Shown piece after piece: positions 15,919-24,966 of a DNA stretch of 53,560 nucleotides. The first letter of the stretch is position 1, and each line of letters opens with the position of its first letter. The DNA is taken from positions 1 to 53,560 of the forward strand of contig CAYNJT010000015.1 of the NCBI GenBank assembly GCA_964397625.1, read 5' to 3'. This DNA is from Leptolinea sp964397625. GTDB lineage: Bacteria; Chloroflexota; Anaerolineae; Anaerolineales; Anaerolineaceae. Below the pieces are notes generated by a model. It saw only the letters and a list, made by a program, of their open reading frames with translations, made no database searches and was not told the origin of the DNA. A program made the translations under genes and the position numbers.

Positions 15919-17184
15919 TTACAACTCAGCCAATTCCCCTGCAAGGCGTTGGCGATAAGACGCGTCATCCAACTGGATGCGTGCTTCCCCGCTTTCCACC
16001 GCCGCTTTCACAATCACCGGAGGCAGAAACGTGTATAGCCGGCGGTCCAATGGTTTGGGAATAAACCAATCTCGGCCGTATGAGAGATGGTGCAAATTAT
16101 ATGCCGTCAGCACTTCTTTTGGAACGGAATCCCGGCAGAGTTCTGCCAGCGCGTGTGCAGCGGCCAGTTTCATCCGTGAATTGATCCGCCGAGCGCGGCA
16201 ATCCAGGGCCGCGCGGAAAATATAAGGGAACGCCAGAAGGTTGTTCACCTGGTTTGGGCTGTCAGAGCGGCCGTTCGCCAGTAGCGCGTCTGGGCGGGCC
16301 TGGCGTGCTTCCTCCCAACTGATTTCAGGTACAGGGTTGGCCATGGCGAAAACGATCGGATTGGCGGTCATGCGCTTCAACATCGCGCCAGTCACCAGAT
16401 TAGCCGCCGATAGACCGATGAAAACATCCGCCCCTTCCAACAATTCCGCGAGTTTCGCGGGGCGGTCACCCTGGGCAAACACTGCCTGTTCTTTGAACAT
16501 CCCCTGCGGCCGGCCGTTGTAAAGCAGTCCGTCAACGTCGCTCATCCAGATATTCTCACGCGGTATGCCAAATTCAACCAACAGGTTTGCCGTGGCAACC
16601 GCCGCCGACCCTGCCCCGCTGAAAACCACTTTTATATCAGCGGCTTTTTTACCCGCCAATTCCAGGGCGTTGATAAGTCCGGCTGTCACGATGATTGCCG
16701 TGCCGTGCTGGTCGTCATGAAATACCGGAATATCCAGTGCTTCAATAAGCCGGCGTTCGATTTCAAAACATTCCGGCGCCTTGATATCTTCCAGATTGAT
16801 CCCCCCAAAACTGGGAGAGATGTTTGTGACTATGCGAATTATATCTTCGGGGTCTTTTGAATCCACCTCAATATCAATGGCATCCACACCGGCGAATTTT
16901 TTGAAGAGTACCGCTTTCCCCTCCATGACCGGTTTGGCGGCCAGCGCTCCGCGGTCTCCCAACCCAAGTATGGCTGTCCCGTTGCTGACCACGGCTACAA
17001 GGTTTCCCCGGTTGGTATATTCATACGCCAGCGATGGATCGCGGGCTATCTCCAGCACTGGCTCGGCCACGCCAGGCGTGTACGCCAGGCTCAAGTCGCG
17101 CTGGGTGGATAAAGATTTGGTTGTGGTTACTGCCAGTTTCCCCGGTCTGCCCGGGCTGCGGTGATAATCTAAGGCTTCGCTCAT
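15919..17184 (-). CDS. NAD(P)-dependent malic enzyme
   Basis: 421 residues, the short bacterial form without the phosphotransacetylase domain of MaeB. It catalyses oxidative decarboxylation of malate to pyruvate. The malic domain (about 10-160) carries the catalytic Tyr (SLAYTPGVAEP), the Lys region (GKAVLFKKFAG) and metal ligands (GGINLEDIKAPECFEIE, HDDQHGTA). The NAD domain (about 165-385) has the Rossmann loop FSGAGSAAVATANLL. SDSPNQVNNLLAFPYIFRAAL is typical of the family. Cofactor preference cannot be told with confidence. The following zinc-ribbon gene is probably cotranscribed. Confidence 0.95.
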   Translation of the reverse strand: MSEALDYHRSPGRPGKLAVTTTKSLSTQRDLSLAYTPGVAEPVLEIARDPSLAYEYTNRGNLVAVVSNGTAILGLGDRGALAAKPVMEGKAVLFKKFAGVDAIDIEVDSKDPEDIIRIVTNISPSFGGINLEDIKAPECFEIERRLIEALDIPVFHDDQHGTAIIVTAGLINALELAGKKAADIKVVFSGAGSAAVATANLLVEFGIPRENIWMSDVDGLLYNGRPQGMFKEQAVFAQGDRPAKLAELLEGADVFIGLSAANLVTGAMLKRMTANPIVFAMANPVPEISWEEARQARPDALLANGRSDSPNQVNNLLAFPYIFRAALDCRARRINSRMKLAAAHALAELCRDSVPKEVLTAYNLHHLSYGRDWFIPKPLDRRLYTFLPPVIVKAAVESGEARIQLDDASYRQRLAGELAEL

Positions 17185-17395
17185 AGCTCAATTTTAGCTT
17201 CAGATGGGACGATTTGGAAGTTGTCCCTGTTTACATTTTTGTTGTTTTTTCATATTGTTAATGAAACCACATAATCCCAAATTTTTACGGGTTAATTATA
17301 AGATGGGCCATCATATTCAGGATTTCTTCATAAAAATCACATATCTTTTCGGGAAAATCAACCTGTAATGAACAAATAAAGGTGAGGAGTCAGTC

Positions 17396-18268
17396 ATGAA
17401 GGTAGAAGGAAACCGGTTGTTTCGCAACAAGATCTGGGTTCGGCGTTTTGTCCAGATTTTCTTTTTTGGTTTGATCGCTCTGATCTCCATCAATCATGCC
17501 CTGGTTGAATCAGGAAACAGCATCCCCTTTCTGAGCAGTGCTTCGCTGCACGCGCTGTGCCCGTTCGGTGGTGTGGTGACAATTTACCAGTATGTCACTC
17601 AGGGCACCTTTGTGCAGAAGATCCATGAGTCGTCCTTTATCCTGATGATTGTTGGATTTCTGCTTGCCATACTGTTCGGGCCGGTCTTCTGTGGCTGGGT
17701 TTGTCCTCTGGGCACCGTCCAGGAATGGTTCGCCGCCCTGGGACGAAAAATCTTTGGCAGGAAGCGGTATAACCATTTCATCCCAACCCGCATTGACCAG
17801 GTCTTGCGCTATGCCCGTTACGGCATACTTGCATGGGTGATTTACATGACAGCGGTTACCGGTAAATTGATCTTCGCGGATATTGATCCCTACTACGCCC
17901 TGTTCAACTTCTGGACGAGTGAAGTGGCCATTGGCGGGCTTGTGGTACTGGGGGTCACGCTACTGGCTTCGCTGTTTGTGGAACGCCCCTGGTGTAAATA
18001 CGCCTGCCCGTATGGAGCTGTTCTGGGTGTCTTCAATCTCTTCCGCGTATTCGGGATCAAGCGGCAGGAATCGACTTGTAAGATGTGCAGTCTGTGCGAC
18101 ATACATTGCCCGATGAATATCAATGTGAGTTCAAAATCTGTGGTGCGCGACCATCAGTGCATCTCCTGTCTGGAATGCACCTCCGAAGCCCGATGTCCGG
18201 TGGATTCCACTGTGGTGTTCGCCGCCGGTAAAAGCGGCACGAAAAGCGAATTTTTGGGAGTGAAATAA
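17396..18268 (+). CDS. NapH/NosR-like membrane 4Fe-4S protein
   Basis: 290 residues, with a strong site (GAGGAG, 8 bases before ATG). About four to five membrane helices carry two conserved membrane-side motifs, FCGWVCPLGT (about residue 99) and CKYACPYGAV (about residue 200), typical of NapH, NosR and MauN-type polyferredoxin membrane proteins. The C-terminus holds two 4Fe-4S binding sets (CKMCSLCDIHCP and CISCLECTSEARCP). Such proteins pass electrons between the quinone pool or cytosol and outside acceptors. There is no nitrate or nitrous oxide reductase nearby, so the electron acceptor is unknown. It starts an operon with the next gene, 2 bases apart. Confidence 0.88.
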   Translation: MKVEGNRLFRNKIWVRRFVQIFFFGLIALISINHALVESGNSIPFLSSASLHALCPFGGVVTIYQYVTQGTFVQKIHESSFILMIVGFLLAILFGPVFCGWVCPLGTVQEWFAALGRKIFGRKRYNHFIPTRIDQVLRYARYGILAWVIYMTAVTGKLIFADIDPYYALFNFWTSEVAIGGLVVLGVTLLASLFVERPWCKYACPYGAVLGVFNLFRVFGIKRQESTCKMCSLCDIHCPMNINVSSKSVVRDHQCISCLECTSEARCPVDSTVVFAAGKSGTKSEFLGVK

Positions 18269-18270
18269 CC

Positions 18271-19059
18271 ATGAGACTGAAATCTTTCCCACTGGCAATC
18301 ATCATTCTGGTGGTCCTGTTTGGCAGTATTGGCGCAACCACCGCGATGGGTTGGTGGCAAACTGAAACCTCAAAAATCCCGGCTGTCTATGCGGAAGGCG
18401 AAGCGGCCGGCCAATTCAACCCGGCGGATATTCGCGGGTCGTACACATTCGGGGATATTAACAAAAATTTCGGTGTCCCCGTGGACGAATTACAGAAAGC
18501 CTTCCGCGTGCCGGATGGCGGCGACATGACCGCGTTTCAGGTGAAATCTCTCGAAGGTCTGTATACCGATTTACCGGTGGAGATGGGCACAGGCGCGGTC
18601 AGGCTATTCACCGCGTTTTACAAAGGGCTGCCATATGATCTGGAAGCCAACGCGGAAACATACCTCTTCCCGGAAGCGGCGGCCATCCTGCAGGAAAACG
18701 GGAAAATGACGGCTGACCAGCTATCCTTCCTGTCTACTCACACGCTAACACAGGACGGACAGATGCCAGGCGAACCGGCGGCATCACCCAGCCTTGAAAA
18801 CACTCCAACGTCAGCCATTGATGCGACTGCCCCGTCCGTCTCATCGACGGAACATGTCCAACCGGCCGGTACCATCACTGGCAAGACGACCTTCCAACAA
18901 TTGCTTGACCGGGGGATGAAACCGGAAGTCATTGAGTCTATTCTGGGTGGACCCATGCCTGACACTGGAATGATAGTAAAGGACTTTGTCGCATCAAAAG
19001 GTATGGACTTTCCAACTCTGAAAACCAAGCTTCAAACCGAGCTGGATAATTTAAAATAG
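18271..19059 (+). CDS. Exported partner of the ferredoxin membrane protein, repeated helical domain
   Basis: 262 residues starting 2 bases after the NapH-like gene, so almost certainly cotranscribed with it. A single N-terminal membrane helix (about 5-27) anchors an extracellular part. Two segments look like copies of one helical module: about 50-95 (YTFGDINKNFGVPVDELQKA) and about 210-260 (TTFQQLLDRGMKPEVIESIL), each of the form TFxxxxxxxGxxxExIxxxL with a PDxG follow-up. They are joined by a Thr/Ser/Pro linker. There is no cysteine in the mature part, so it is not itself an FeS protein. A role in docking an outside redox partner is inference from position only. Confidence 0.6.
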   Translation: MRLKSFPLAIIILVVLFGSIGATTAMGWWQTETSKIPAVYAEGEAAGQFNPADIRGSYTFGDINKNFGVPVDELQKAFRVPDGGDMTAFQVKSLEGLYTDLPVEMGTGAVRLFTAFYKGLPYDLEANAETYLFPEAAAILQENGKMTADQLSFLSTHTLTQDGQMPGEPAASPSLENTPTSAIDATAPSVSSTEHVQPAGTITGKTTFQQLLDRGMKPEVIESILGGPMPDTGMIVKDFVASKGMDFPTLKTKLQTELDNLK

Positions 19060-19075
19060 GGTTCCATAAGATGTT

Positions 19076-19113
19076 ACAGAGGCTGCCGAATGGGACAGCC
19101 TCTGTTTTTTTTT
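19076..19113 (+). terminator. Rho-independent terminator of the ferredoxin operon
   Basis: ACAGAGGCTG (19076-19085) pairs perfectly with CAGCCTCTGT (19096-19105) across a 10-base loop, followed by eight T. It is 17 bases past the stop codon. Confidence 0.92.
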
Positions 19114-19536
19114 ATAATTTCTCAAGGGCAATTCTTTTTTGGTCGACCTCTTTATCAACCAAAACCTGTGCTTTTTTAATGATGTCATAATTTTTTACGA
19201 TTGTTTAAACAACCTCGTTCAACTCATTATGATAAAATGAAAAAGTACTCCTGTTTACACAGGTGATAAGAACCAGGCGCTATTTTTATCGGTCTATTCA
19301 TTCCATATCGCCCGCAATGGCCGCAATAATCCCAATGGTGATCAGACTTTTTTGTTTATTGTGTATTTGGATGATCTCCCCGTTCCGCTTGAATTGCGGT
19401 CTCTTGAATCATACCGATAATAATATGTGTGTTTGTTTACCAGATTTCAGGTAGCAGACACATTCTATGATATACGGTGTAGCACCCCAGAGATTATGAT
19501 GATAATAGTGGTATAGCCCAGATTCGGAGAAACCAG
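19114..19536. other. AT-rich intergenic region before ptsI
   Basis: About 420 bases between the terminator and PTS enzyme I. No convincing gene: the 63-codon frame at 19263-19454 has no ribosome binding site and a poor composition. The last 60 bases should hold the ptsI promoter. CCTGTTTACACAGG at about 19251-19264 is a weak inverted repeat. Confidence 0.5.
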
Positions 19537-21270
19537 ATGAAGACCATTGAAGGTGTCGCCAGTTCAAGAGGAATTGCCATCGGCCCGGTTTTTCAATTCC
19601 GGCGCGCCGAGTTGGTAATCGGTACCTGCGAAAACCAGGATCCCTTTAGCGAATGGAAGCGGTTGGAATCAGCGCTGGAAACCGCGCGCAAACAGCTCAA
19701 CCAGGTGTACGAGAAGGCCCAGAATGAGACCGACCAGGCACAGGCGGAAATCTTCCAGTTTCATATCATGATGACGGAAGACGCCGACCTGCTTGACCGG
19801 GTGAAGAATTTGCTGGAAGACCGCCGCACCAACGTGGAACCGGTGTATATGGAGGTTTGTCAGGGATATGCCGACGAACTGGCCGCCATGGATAATGAAT
19901 ATTTCGCCGCCCGTTCGGCTGATGTTCTTGATGTAGCCAACCGGGTGGAACGCATTCTGTTGGGCGTTGCCGAAAGTCCGACAGCGGGATTGAAAGTCCC
20001 CAGCATCATTGTGGCAGATGACCTGACCCCGTCGGATACGATTCTGCTGGATAAAACCCTGGTGCTGGGTTTTTGCACGGCGCAGGGATCAACCACCAGC
20101 CACGCCGCCATTCTGGCGCGCGGTCTGGGCCTGGCTGCGGTGGGCGGAGCGGGAAATGATGTGCTCTCCCTGCCCAACGGAACCACTGTGATCCTGGATG
20201 GCGGTAAGGGGATCATCCTCACTGAACCAGATGAAGCCACCATATCGGCTTATCGGCAGCGTGCCGAGCAGATCCGCCTTTTACAGGTGGAAGCGCAGAA
20301 ACACGCGCATGAACCGGCGGTGACGAAAGACGGTTTTAAACCGGAAGTCTCGTCAAACATCGGCGATGTTACCGGCGCGAAAAAAGCAGTCAGTTTTGGC
20401 GCCGAAGGCGTAGGTCTGCTTCGCACGGAATTTCTCTATATGGACCGCCCCGCCCTGCCGACCGAAGAGGAACAATACCAGGCTTACAAAGCCATTTTGG
20501 AAGCTTTTGGTGATAAACCGGTCGTGCTGCGCACGCTGGATATCGGCGGTGACAAGGAACTGTCTTACCTGAAGATGGAACCAGAGATGAACCCCTTCCT
20601 GGGGGTGCGCGCTCTGCGCCTGTGCTTCCAGCACCCGGATATGTTCAAGGCGCAGTTGCGTGCCGCCCTGCGCGCCGGTGTGGGTCACAACCTGAAGATC
20701 ATGTTTCCCATGGTAGCCACGTTGAGCGAAGTGCGCGAAGCCAAAAAATGGGTCAATATCTGCCGGGATGAATTGAAAAAAGAAGGCATCCCCTTCGCAG
20801 AAAATATTGAGGTAGGCATCATGGTGGAAATCCCCGCGGCCGCCGTGTGTGCGGATATGCTGGGCAGGGAAGTCGACTTCTTTTCCATCGGCACCAACGA
20901 TCTCAGCCAGTACACCATGGCCGCCGATCGCGGCAATGCCGGTGTGGCGCACCTGAGTGACGCCTTCCAGCCTGCTGTCCTGCGCCTGATCCGCGACGTG
21001 ATCAACGCTTCGCACAAATATGGCAAATGGACGGGCATGTGCGGCGAGCTGGCCGGCGAGCCGCTGGCCGCGCCTTTGCTCATCGGTCTCGGCCTGGATG
21101 AATTCTCGATGTCGCCGCCCATGGTTCCGGTGATCAAAGCGCTCATCCGCACGCTTGACGCCAAAGAGATGCAGGCGCTGGCCGCCGAAGCCCTGGAGTT
21201 GGAAACCGTGGAAGAGGTCCGAGAGTTGGTGCGCAGACGTGTTCCGGCCGCGGCCGCGGTGGAGGGATAA
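19537..21270 (+). CDS. ptsI: PTS enzyme I (phosphoenolpyruvate-protein phosphotransferase)
   Basis: 577 residues, the usual length. It transfers phosphate from phosphoenolpyruvate to HPr, the first step of PTS sugar uptake in the cytosol. The N-terminal domain carries the phospho-acceptor His189 in TTSHAAILARGLG, the same number as in E. coli EI. The PEP-binding barrel has GAEGVGLLRTEFLY, LDIGGDKEL, FSIGTNDLSQYTMAADRGN and CGELAGEP. The start has CGGAGA 6-7 bases upstream. No ptsH gene is adjacent or elsewhere in the window. The Ula-type IIA, IIB and IIC genes at 29-32 kb are likely clients. A strong terminator follows. Confidence 0.96.
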   Translation: MKTIEGVASSRGIAIGPVFQFRRAELVIGTCENQDPFSEWKRLESALETARKQLNQVYEKAQNETDQAQAEIFQFHIMMTEDADLLDRVKNLLEDRRTNVEPVYMEVCQGYADELAAMDNEYFAARSADVLDVANRVERILLGVAESPTAGLKVPSIIVADDLTPSDTILLDKTLVLGFCTAQGSTTSHAAILARGLGLAAVGGAGNDVLSLPNGTTVILDGGKGIILTEPDEATISAYRQRAEQIRLLQVEAQKHAHEPAVTKDGFKPEVSSNIGDVTGAKKAVSFGAEGVGLLRTEFLYMDRPALPTEEEQYQAYKAILEAFGDKPVVLRTLDIGGDKELSYLKMEPEMNPFLGVRALRLCFQHPDMFKAQLRAALRAGVGHNLKIMFPMVATLSEVREAKKWVNICRDELKKEGIPFAENIEVGIMVEIPAAAVCADMLGREVDFFSIGTNDLSQYTMAADRGNAGVAHLSDAFQPAVLRLIRDVINASHKYGKWTGMCGELAGEPLAAPLLIGLGLDEFSMSPPMVPVIKALIRTLDAKEMQALAAEALELETVEEVRELVRRRVPAAAAVEG

Positions 21271-21292
21271 GATAATTTCGAAAGCGTAATTC

Positions 21293-21330
21293 AAACCCTT
21301 AGGGTCTTTTTGAGACCCTAAGGGTTTTCA
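21293..21330 (+). terminator. Terminator after ptsI
   Basis: A 15-base perfect stem, AAACCCTTAGGGTCT at 21293-21307 with its complement at 21313-21327 and a 5-base loop, followed by a short T-rich tract. The symmetry could also work on the other strand. Confidence 0.85.
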
Positions 21331-21363
21331 TTTCGATTGCCCGGGTAAACAAATATCCATCCC

Positions 21364-21391
21364 GTAGGGGCGTACGGCCGTACGCCCCTAC
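21364..21391. repeat. REP palindrome upstream of the RayT gene
   Basis: A 28-base perfect palindrome: GTAGGGGCGTACGG followed directly by its reverse complement. The core GGGGCGTACGGC is repeated on the other side of the transposase gene (22004-22029). GC-rich intergenic palindromes of this style are the substrates of REP-associated transposases. Confidence 0.85.
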
Positions 21392-21451
21392 ATGTCGCGA
21401 CACAATACAATTCTGCATATACGTTTTTCAATGAAAATGTAGAATTATCTC

Positions 21452-21976
21452 ATGACCGAACATCCCAATCGCAAACCTACCCGTCTTGCCGGTTTTAATT
21501 ACGCACAATCGGCTGGGTATTTCATCACGCTGGTATCTTATGACCGCCAACATATATTTGGTGAAGTTATTTATGATGAGTTCAAAGCCAATACAATCGG
21601 GGAAATTGTAAAAAATGAATGGGAGCGTTCCGCAAACCTACGAGCTGAAATTGAATTGGATTACTGGTGCGTGATGCCGAATCATTTTCATGCAATCGTT
21701 TTTATCAAGGAAATTGGTCAAACGAATTCATTAACAAATATCTCAAAATCAACGTTCTTAAGGAGCTCCCGTTCTCTGGGGTCATTAGTTGCCGGATTCA
21801 AATCTTCGGTGACCACGAAAGTGAATCTATTTCGTGGTACACCAGCATTTCCGGTATGGCAGCGAAATTATTACGACCACATTATCCGTGATGAAGCGGA
21901 TTTGAATCGCATCAGGGAATATATTGTTAATAATCCCCTGAAATGGGAATTGGACAGAGAATTCACAGAAAAATAG
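21452..21976 (+). CDS. REP-associated tyrosine transposase (RayT, Y1 family)
   Basis: 174 residues. The HUH motif is clear: MPNHFHAIV with His78 and His80. The catalytic Tyr candidates are Tyr140 and Tyr141 (QRNYYDHIIRDEADLNRIRE), followed by the conserved NNPLKW ending. Y1/HUH enzymes nick single-stranded DNA at hairpins. RayT proteins are domesticated relatives that act on REP palindromes and do not sit inside classical insertion sequences. Here two REP-like palindromes flank the gene at 21364-21391 and 22004-22029, which supports this branch over an IS200/IS605 element. The length is typical and the gene looks intact. Confidence 0.9.
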   Translation: MTEHPNRKPTRLAGFNYAQSAGYFITLVSYDRQHIFGEVIYDEFKANTIGEIVKNEWERSANLRAEIELDYWCVMPNHFHAIVFIKEIGQTNSLTNISKSTFLRSSRSLGSLVAGFKSSVTTKVNLFRGTPAFPVWQRNYYDHIIRDEADLNRIREYIVNNPLKWELDREFTEK

Positions 21977-22003
21977 TTATTCATTGATAATTTTTAACCC
22001 GTG

Positions 22004-22029
22004 TGGGGCGTACGGCTGTACGCCCCTAC
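22004..22029. repeat. Second REP-like palindrome downstream of the RayT gene
   Basis: GGGGCGTAC and GTACGCCCC arms around a GGCT loop, with CCCCTACA at the outer right end as in the first copy. The left outer arm has lost one base (TGTGGGG instead of TGTAGGGG), so this copy is slightly decayed. Confidence 0.8.
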
Positions 22030-22350
22030 AGTGCATAATATTATCTTTGCATAACAATAGAACCTTTTTTGAATGAGATTCAATACCCGCGAACGAACTC
22101 GAATTATTCTGCGTTCTCCTTTAAAAAAAGATACTGGTAGAAGTTGGTGCTGGTCAAATACATCAGGCGTTATTTTTACATGCCTGAAAGCCCCCCATCC
22201 CTGCCTTCCCCAATCTCTTCAAGATGGGAGAAGGAGCCTTTATTTCCGGACATCGGCGGTTTTACACCATCTTGTTGGATTCTGTAATACTGTTTTTCAA
22301 AATGCAATACAATTGACGCCTGATTAACTAACACTCTCACGGAGACAGCC
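22030..22350. other. Intergenic region before the GH94 gene
   Basis: About 320 bases with no convincing gene. Around 22188-22240 a run of C-rich sequence (CCCCCCATCCCTGCC) is partly complementary to GATGGGAGAAGGAGCC, resembling a second, degenerate class of intergenic palindrome. The promoter and ribosome binding site (GGAGA) of the GH94 gene lie at the right end. Confidence 0.5.
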
Positions 22351-24744
22351 ATGCAATACGGTCATTTCGACGACGATGCCCGCGAATATGTCATCACCCG
22401 GCCTGACACACCGGCTTCGTGGAGCAACTACCTGGGTTCAACGGAATACGGCGCGATCATTACGAATAACGCCGGCGGGTACAGCTTCTACAAATCCGCC
22501 GCGCAGGGCCGTTTTTTGAGGCTGCGTTTCAACAACATTCCGCTGGACCAACCCGGGCGCTACATCTACCTGCGCGACCGCGAGAACGGCGATTACTGGT
22601 CGGCTTCATGGCAGCCGGTGGGCAAACCGCTGGAATCGTATAAATCCACCTGCCGGCACGGCACCGGCTACACGGTGATCGAATCGGAGTATGCCGGCAT
22701 TACCGCTCGAACCACCTACTTTGTTCCGCTAGGCCAGCTCTTTGAATACTGGTGGCTGCGCCTGACCAATACCTCCAACCGGCCGCGCAAAATCTCCACA
22801 TTCTCGTTCTGCGAGTTCGCCAACAACTGGGATACGCAGCAGGATCTGGTCAATCTGCAATATTCCCTGTTCATCGTCAAAGGGGAACTGCGCGACGGCC
22901 TGCTGCGAGTCGCCATCAACGACAACCTGACGGTGGACTCGGAAAATTTCATCAACAACGACCAGAGCCGGCATTCCTGGATGGCGCTGGTTGGAGCCTC
23001 TCTCGGCGGGTATGACACCGACCGGGCGGCTTTCCTCGGCCCGTACCGCAGTTACCATAACCCGCTGGTTGTCGAAAAAGGCGCGTGCACGGGCAGCAAC
23101 GCCTATGGTGACAATGCCTGCGGCGTCCTTCAATCGGATATCGAGCTGGCTCCCGGTGAATCCCGTGACCTGCTTTTTATGCTGGGCGTTGGCGAGAGCG
23201 GAGGCTTCGGTAAACGCGCCGTGGCTGAATTCGGCTCCGTTGAACGCGCCGCCCGGGAATTGGAAACCTTGAAAAAGTCATACCATTCCAGCCTTGAATC
23301 CCTTTCCGTCGAGACTCCTGACCAGGAATTTAATTCCATGATCAATGTCTGGGCGCCGTACAACGCGCAGGTCAGCTTCAACTGGTCGCGCTCGGCTTCG
23401 CTGGTGTACAACGGCGAGCGTGACGGGCTGGGCTTCCGCGATTCCGTTCAGGATGTGCTGGGTGTGGTCGCCGCCGAACCGGATAAAGCCAGACAGCGGC
23501 TGGAATTGATGCTCACCGGTCAGGTTGCCAACGGTGGTGCCATTCCGGTGATCAAACCGTTTGACCATCACCCCGGCGCGGAAAAGTCACCCTCCCCGGA
23601 ACATTTCCGCTCAGATGACTGTCTGTGGTTCTTTAACGCTGTTCCCGCCTATGTGGCCGAGACCGGCGACTTGGACTTTTACAACAAAGTGCTGCCCTAC
23701 GCCGATCATGGCGAGGCGACTGTGCTTGGGCACCTGCGCCGGGCGATGGAGTTCAACCTGGAGCGTGCCGGTAAACACGGCCTGCCCTGCGGACTGGAAG
23801 CGGATTGGAATGATTGCTTAAAGCTGGGCTATCACGGCGAGAGTCTCTTCGTGGCATTCCAGCTCTACTACGCGTTGACGGTGTATTCAGAAATCTGTAC
23901 CCTTCTTGGAAAAGATGATGAATCCGCCTGGGCATTGAAAGAACGTGAAAGCCTTTCAGCGAATATCCAGAAGCATTGCTGGGACGGTCAGTGGTTCATC
24001 TGGGCGTTCGGCGAAGACGGAACCACCTACGGTACCAAGGATTTCGCGGAAGGCCAGGTCTACCTTAACACGCAGGTCTGGTCCGTGATCAGCGGCGCGG
24101 CAACAGTAGAACAGGCGCGAATAGCCATGCAAACAGTGTATGACCGTCTGGCTACTCCGTACGGCCTGATGCTTTCTTATCCGCCGTTCATCAAGACATC
24201 CATCGAAGTGATGCGCGCTGTGCTGTTCAACCCGGGGATCAAAGAGAACGCCGGCATTTTCAACCACACCCAAGGCTGGGGGGTGATGGCCGAATGTCTA
24301 TTGGGCAACGGAGACCGTGCCTACAAATATTACCGCGCGTTCATGCCGGCTGCCTACAACCAGCGCGCCGAAGTGCGTCAGTGCGAGCCTTACGTGCAGG
24401 CGCAGACCACCTACGCCAGCCTCTCCCCCCGCCCCGGCAACGCGCGCACGTCCTGGTTAACAGGCGCCGCCGCGTGGGCATATTTCTCCGCCACCAACTA
24501 TATTCTGGGTATTCGCCCCGAGATGGATGGCCTGCGCGTCGACCCGTGCATCCCCTCTACATGGCAGGGGTATAAGGCTATACGCAAGTTTCGCGGAAAA
24601 ACGTTGGAAATTGAAGTACAAAATCCGGATGGGGTTTGCCGGGGTGTGAAGTCATTAACCTTGAATGGTGAAACGGTCAACGGGAATTTGCTTAAAGTTG
24701 ACAGCCTGCGGGAGCAGAATCGCGTTCTCGTTAGAATGGGGTAA
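22351..24744 (+). CDS. GH94 glycoside phosphorylase (cellobiose / chitobiose type)
   Basis: 797 residues, the full family length, with GGAGA 7 bases before ATG. These cytosolic enzymes split beta-glucosides with phosphate, giving a sugar-1-phosphate. The N-terminal beta-sandwich begins with the family signature YGHFDDDAREYVITRPDTP. The (alpha/alpha)6 barrel holds the acid Asp of the ADWNDC motif (Asp488), and late signatures include WLTGAAAWAYFSATNYILGI and GLRVDPCIPSTW. The sequence is closest in style to cellobiose and N,N'-diacetylchitobiose phosphorylases. The acceptor and donor sugar cannot be fixed by eye. It stands alone, not next to a transporter, about 25 kb from the sugar ABC operon. 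Confidence 0.93.
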   Translation: MQYGHFDDDAREYVITRPDTPASWSNYLGSTEYGAIITNNAGGYSFYKSAAQGRFLRLRFNNIPLDQPGRYIYLRDRENGDYWSASWQPVGKPLESYKSTCRHGTGYTVIESEYAGITARTTYFVPLGQLFEYWWLRLTNTSNRPRKISTFSFCEFANNWDTQQDLVNLQYSLFIVKGELRDGLLRVAINDNLTVDSENFINNDQSRHSWMALVGASLGGYDTDRAAFLGPYRSYHNPLVVEKGACTGSNAYGDNACGVLQSDIELAPGESRDLLFMLGVGESGGFGKRAVAEFGSVERAARELETLKKSYHSSLESLSVETPDQEFNSMINVWAPYNAQVSFNWSRSASLVYNGERDGLGFRDSVQDVLGVVAAEPDKARQRLELMLTGQVANGGAIPVIKPFDHHPGAEKSPSPEHFRSDDCLWFFNAVPAYVAETGDLDFYNKVLPYADHGEATVLGHLRRAMEFNLERAGKHGLPCGLEADWNDCLKLGYHGESLFVAFQLYYALTVYSEICTLLGKDDESAWALKERESLSANIQKHCWDGQWFIWAFGEDGTTYGTKDFAEGQVYLNTQVWSVISGAATVEQARIAMQTVYDRLATPYGLMLSYPPFIKTSIEVMRAVLFNPGIKENAGIFNHTQGWGVMAECLLGNGDRAYKYYRAFMPAAYNQRAEVRQCEPYVQAQTTYASLSPRPGNARTSWLTGAAAWAYFSATNYILGIRPEMDGLRVDPCIPSTWQGYKAIRKFRGKTLEIEVQNPDGVCRGVKSLTLNGETVNGNLLKVDSLREQNRVLVRMG

Positions 24745-24966
24745 GCATCCATTGCCCACGGGTAAAACCAACGCACGTTCGACGAATAAGCCGCAGCTGT
24801 GTGTACTATCCTTGTGAATCTATAAAATTCGTGTTGACATCTAAATCAATTGATGAAAACCATCAAGAATTGTTTACATCTCCTTCACAACTTCTATATA
24901 TTCATTTTGTATAGTAATCCTAAGTCAGGTAAATGATATTCCCATTTACTTTATTGAAGGAGACAC

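Noticed and set aside
19263..19454. 63-codon frame before ptsI
   Set aside because: No ribosome binding site and unlikely composition; probably non-coding.
22073..22327. 84-codon frame before the GH94 gene
   Set aside because: No site, overlaps a degenerate palindrome and has a composition unlike its neighbours.
24851..24870. FNR-like TTGAT/ATCAA inverted repeat before the zinc-ribbon membrane protein
   Set aside because: The spacer is seven bases rather than four, so it is not an FNR site.
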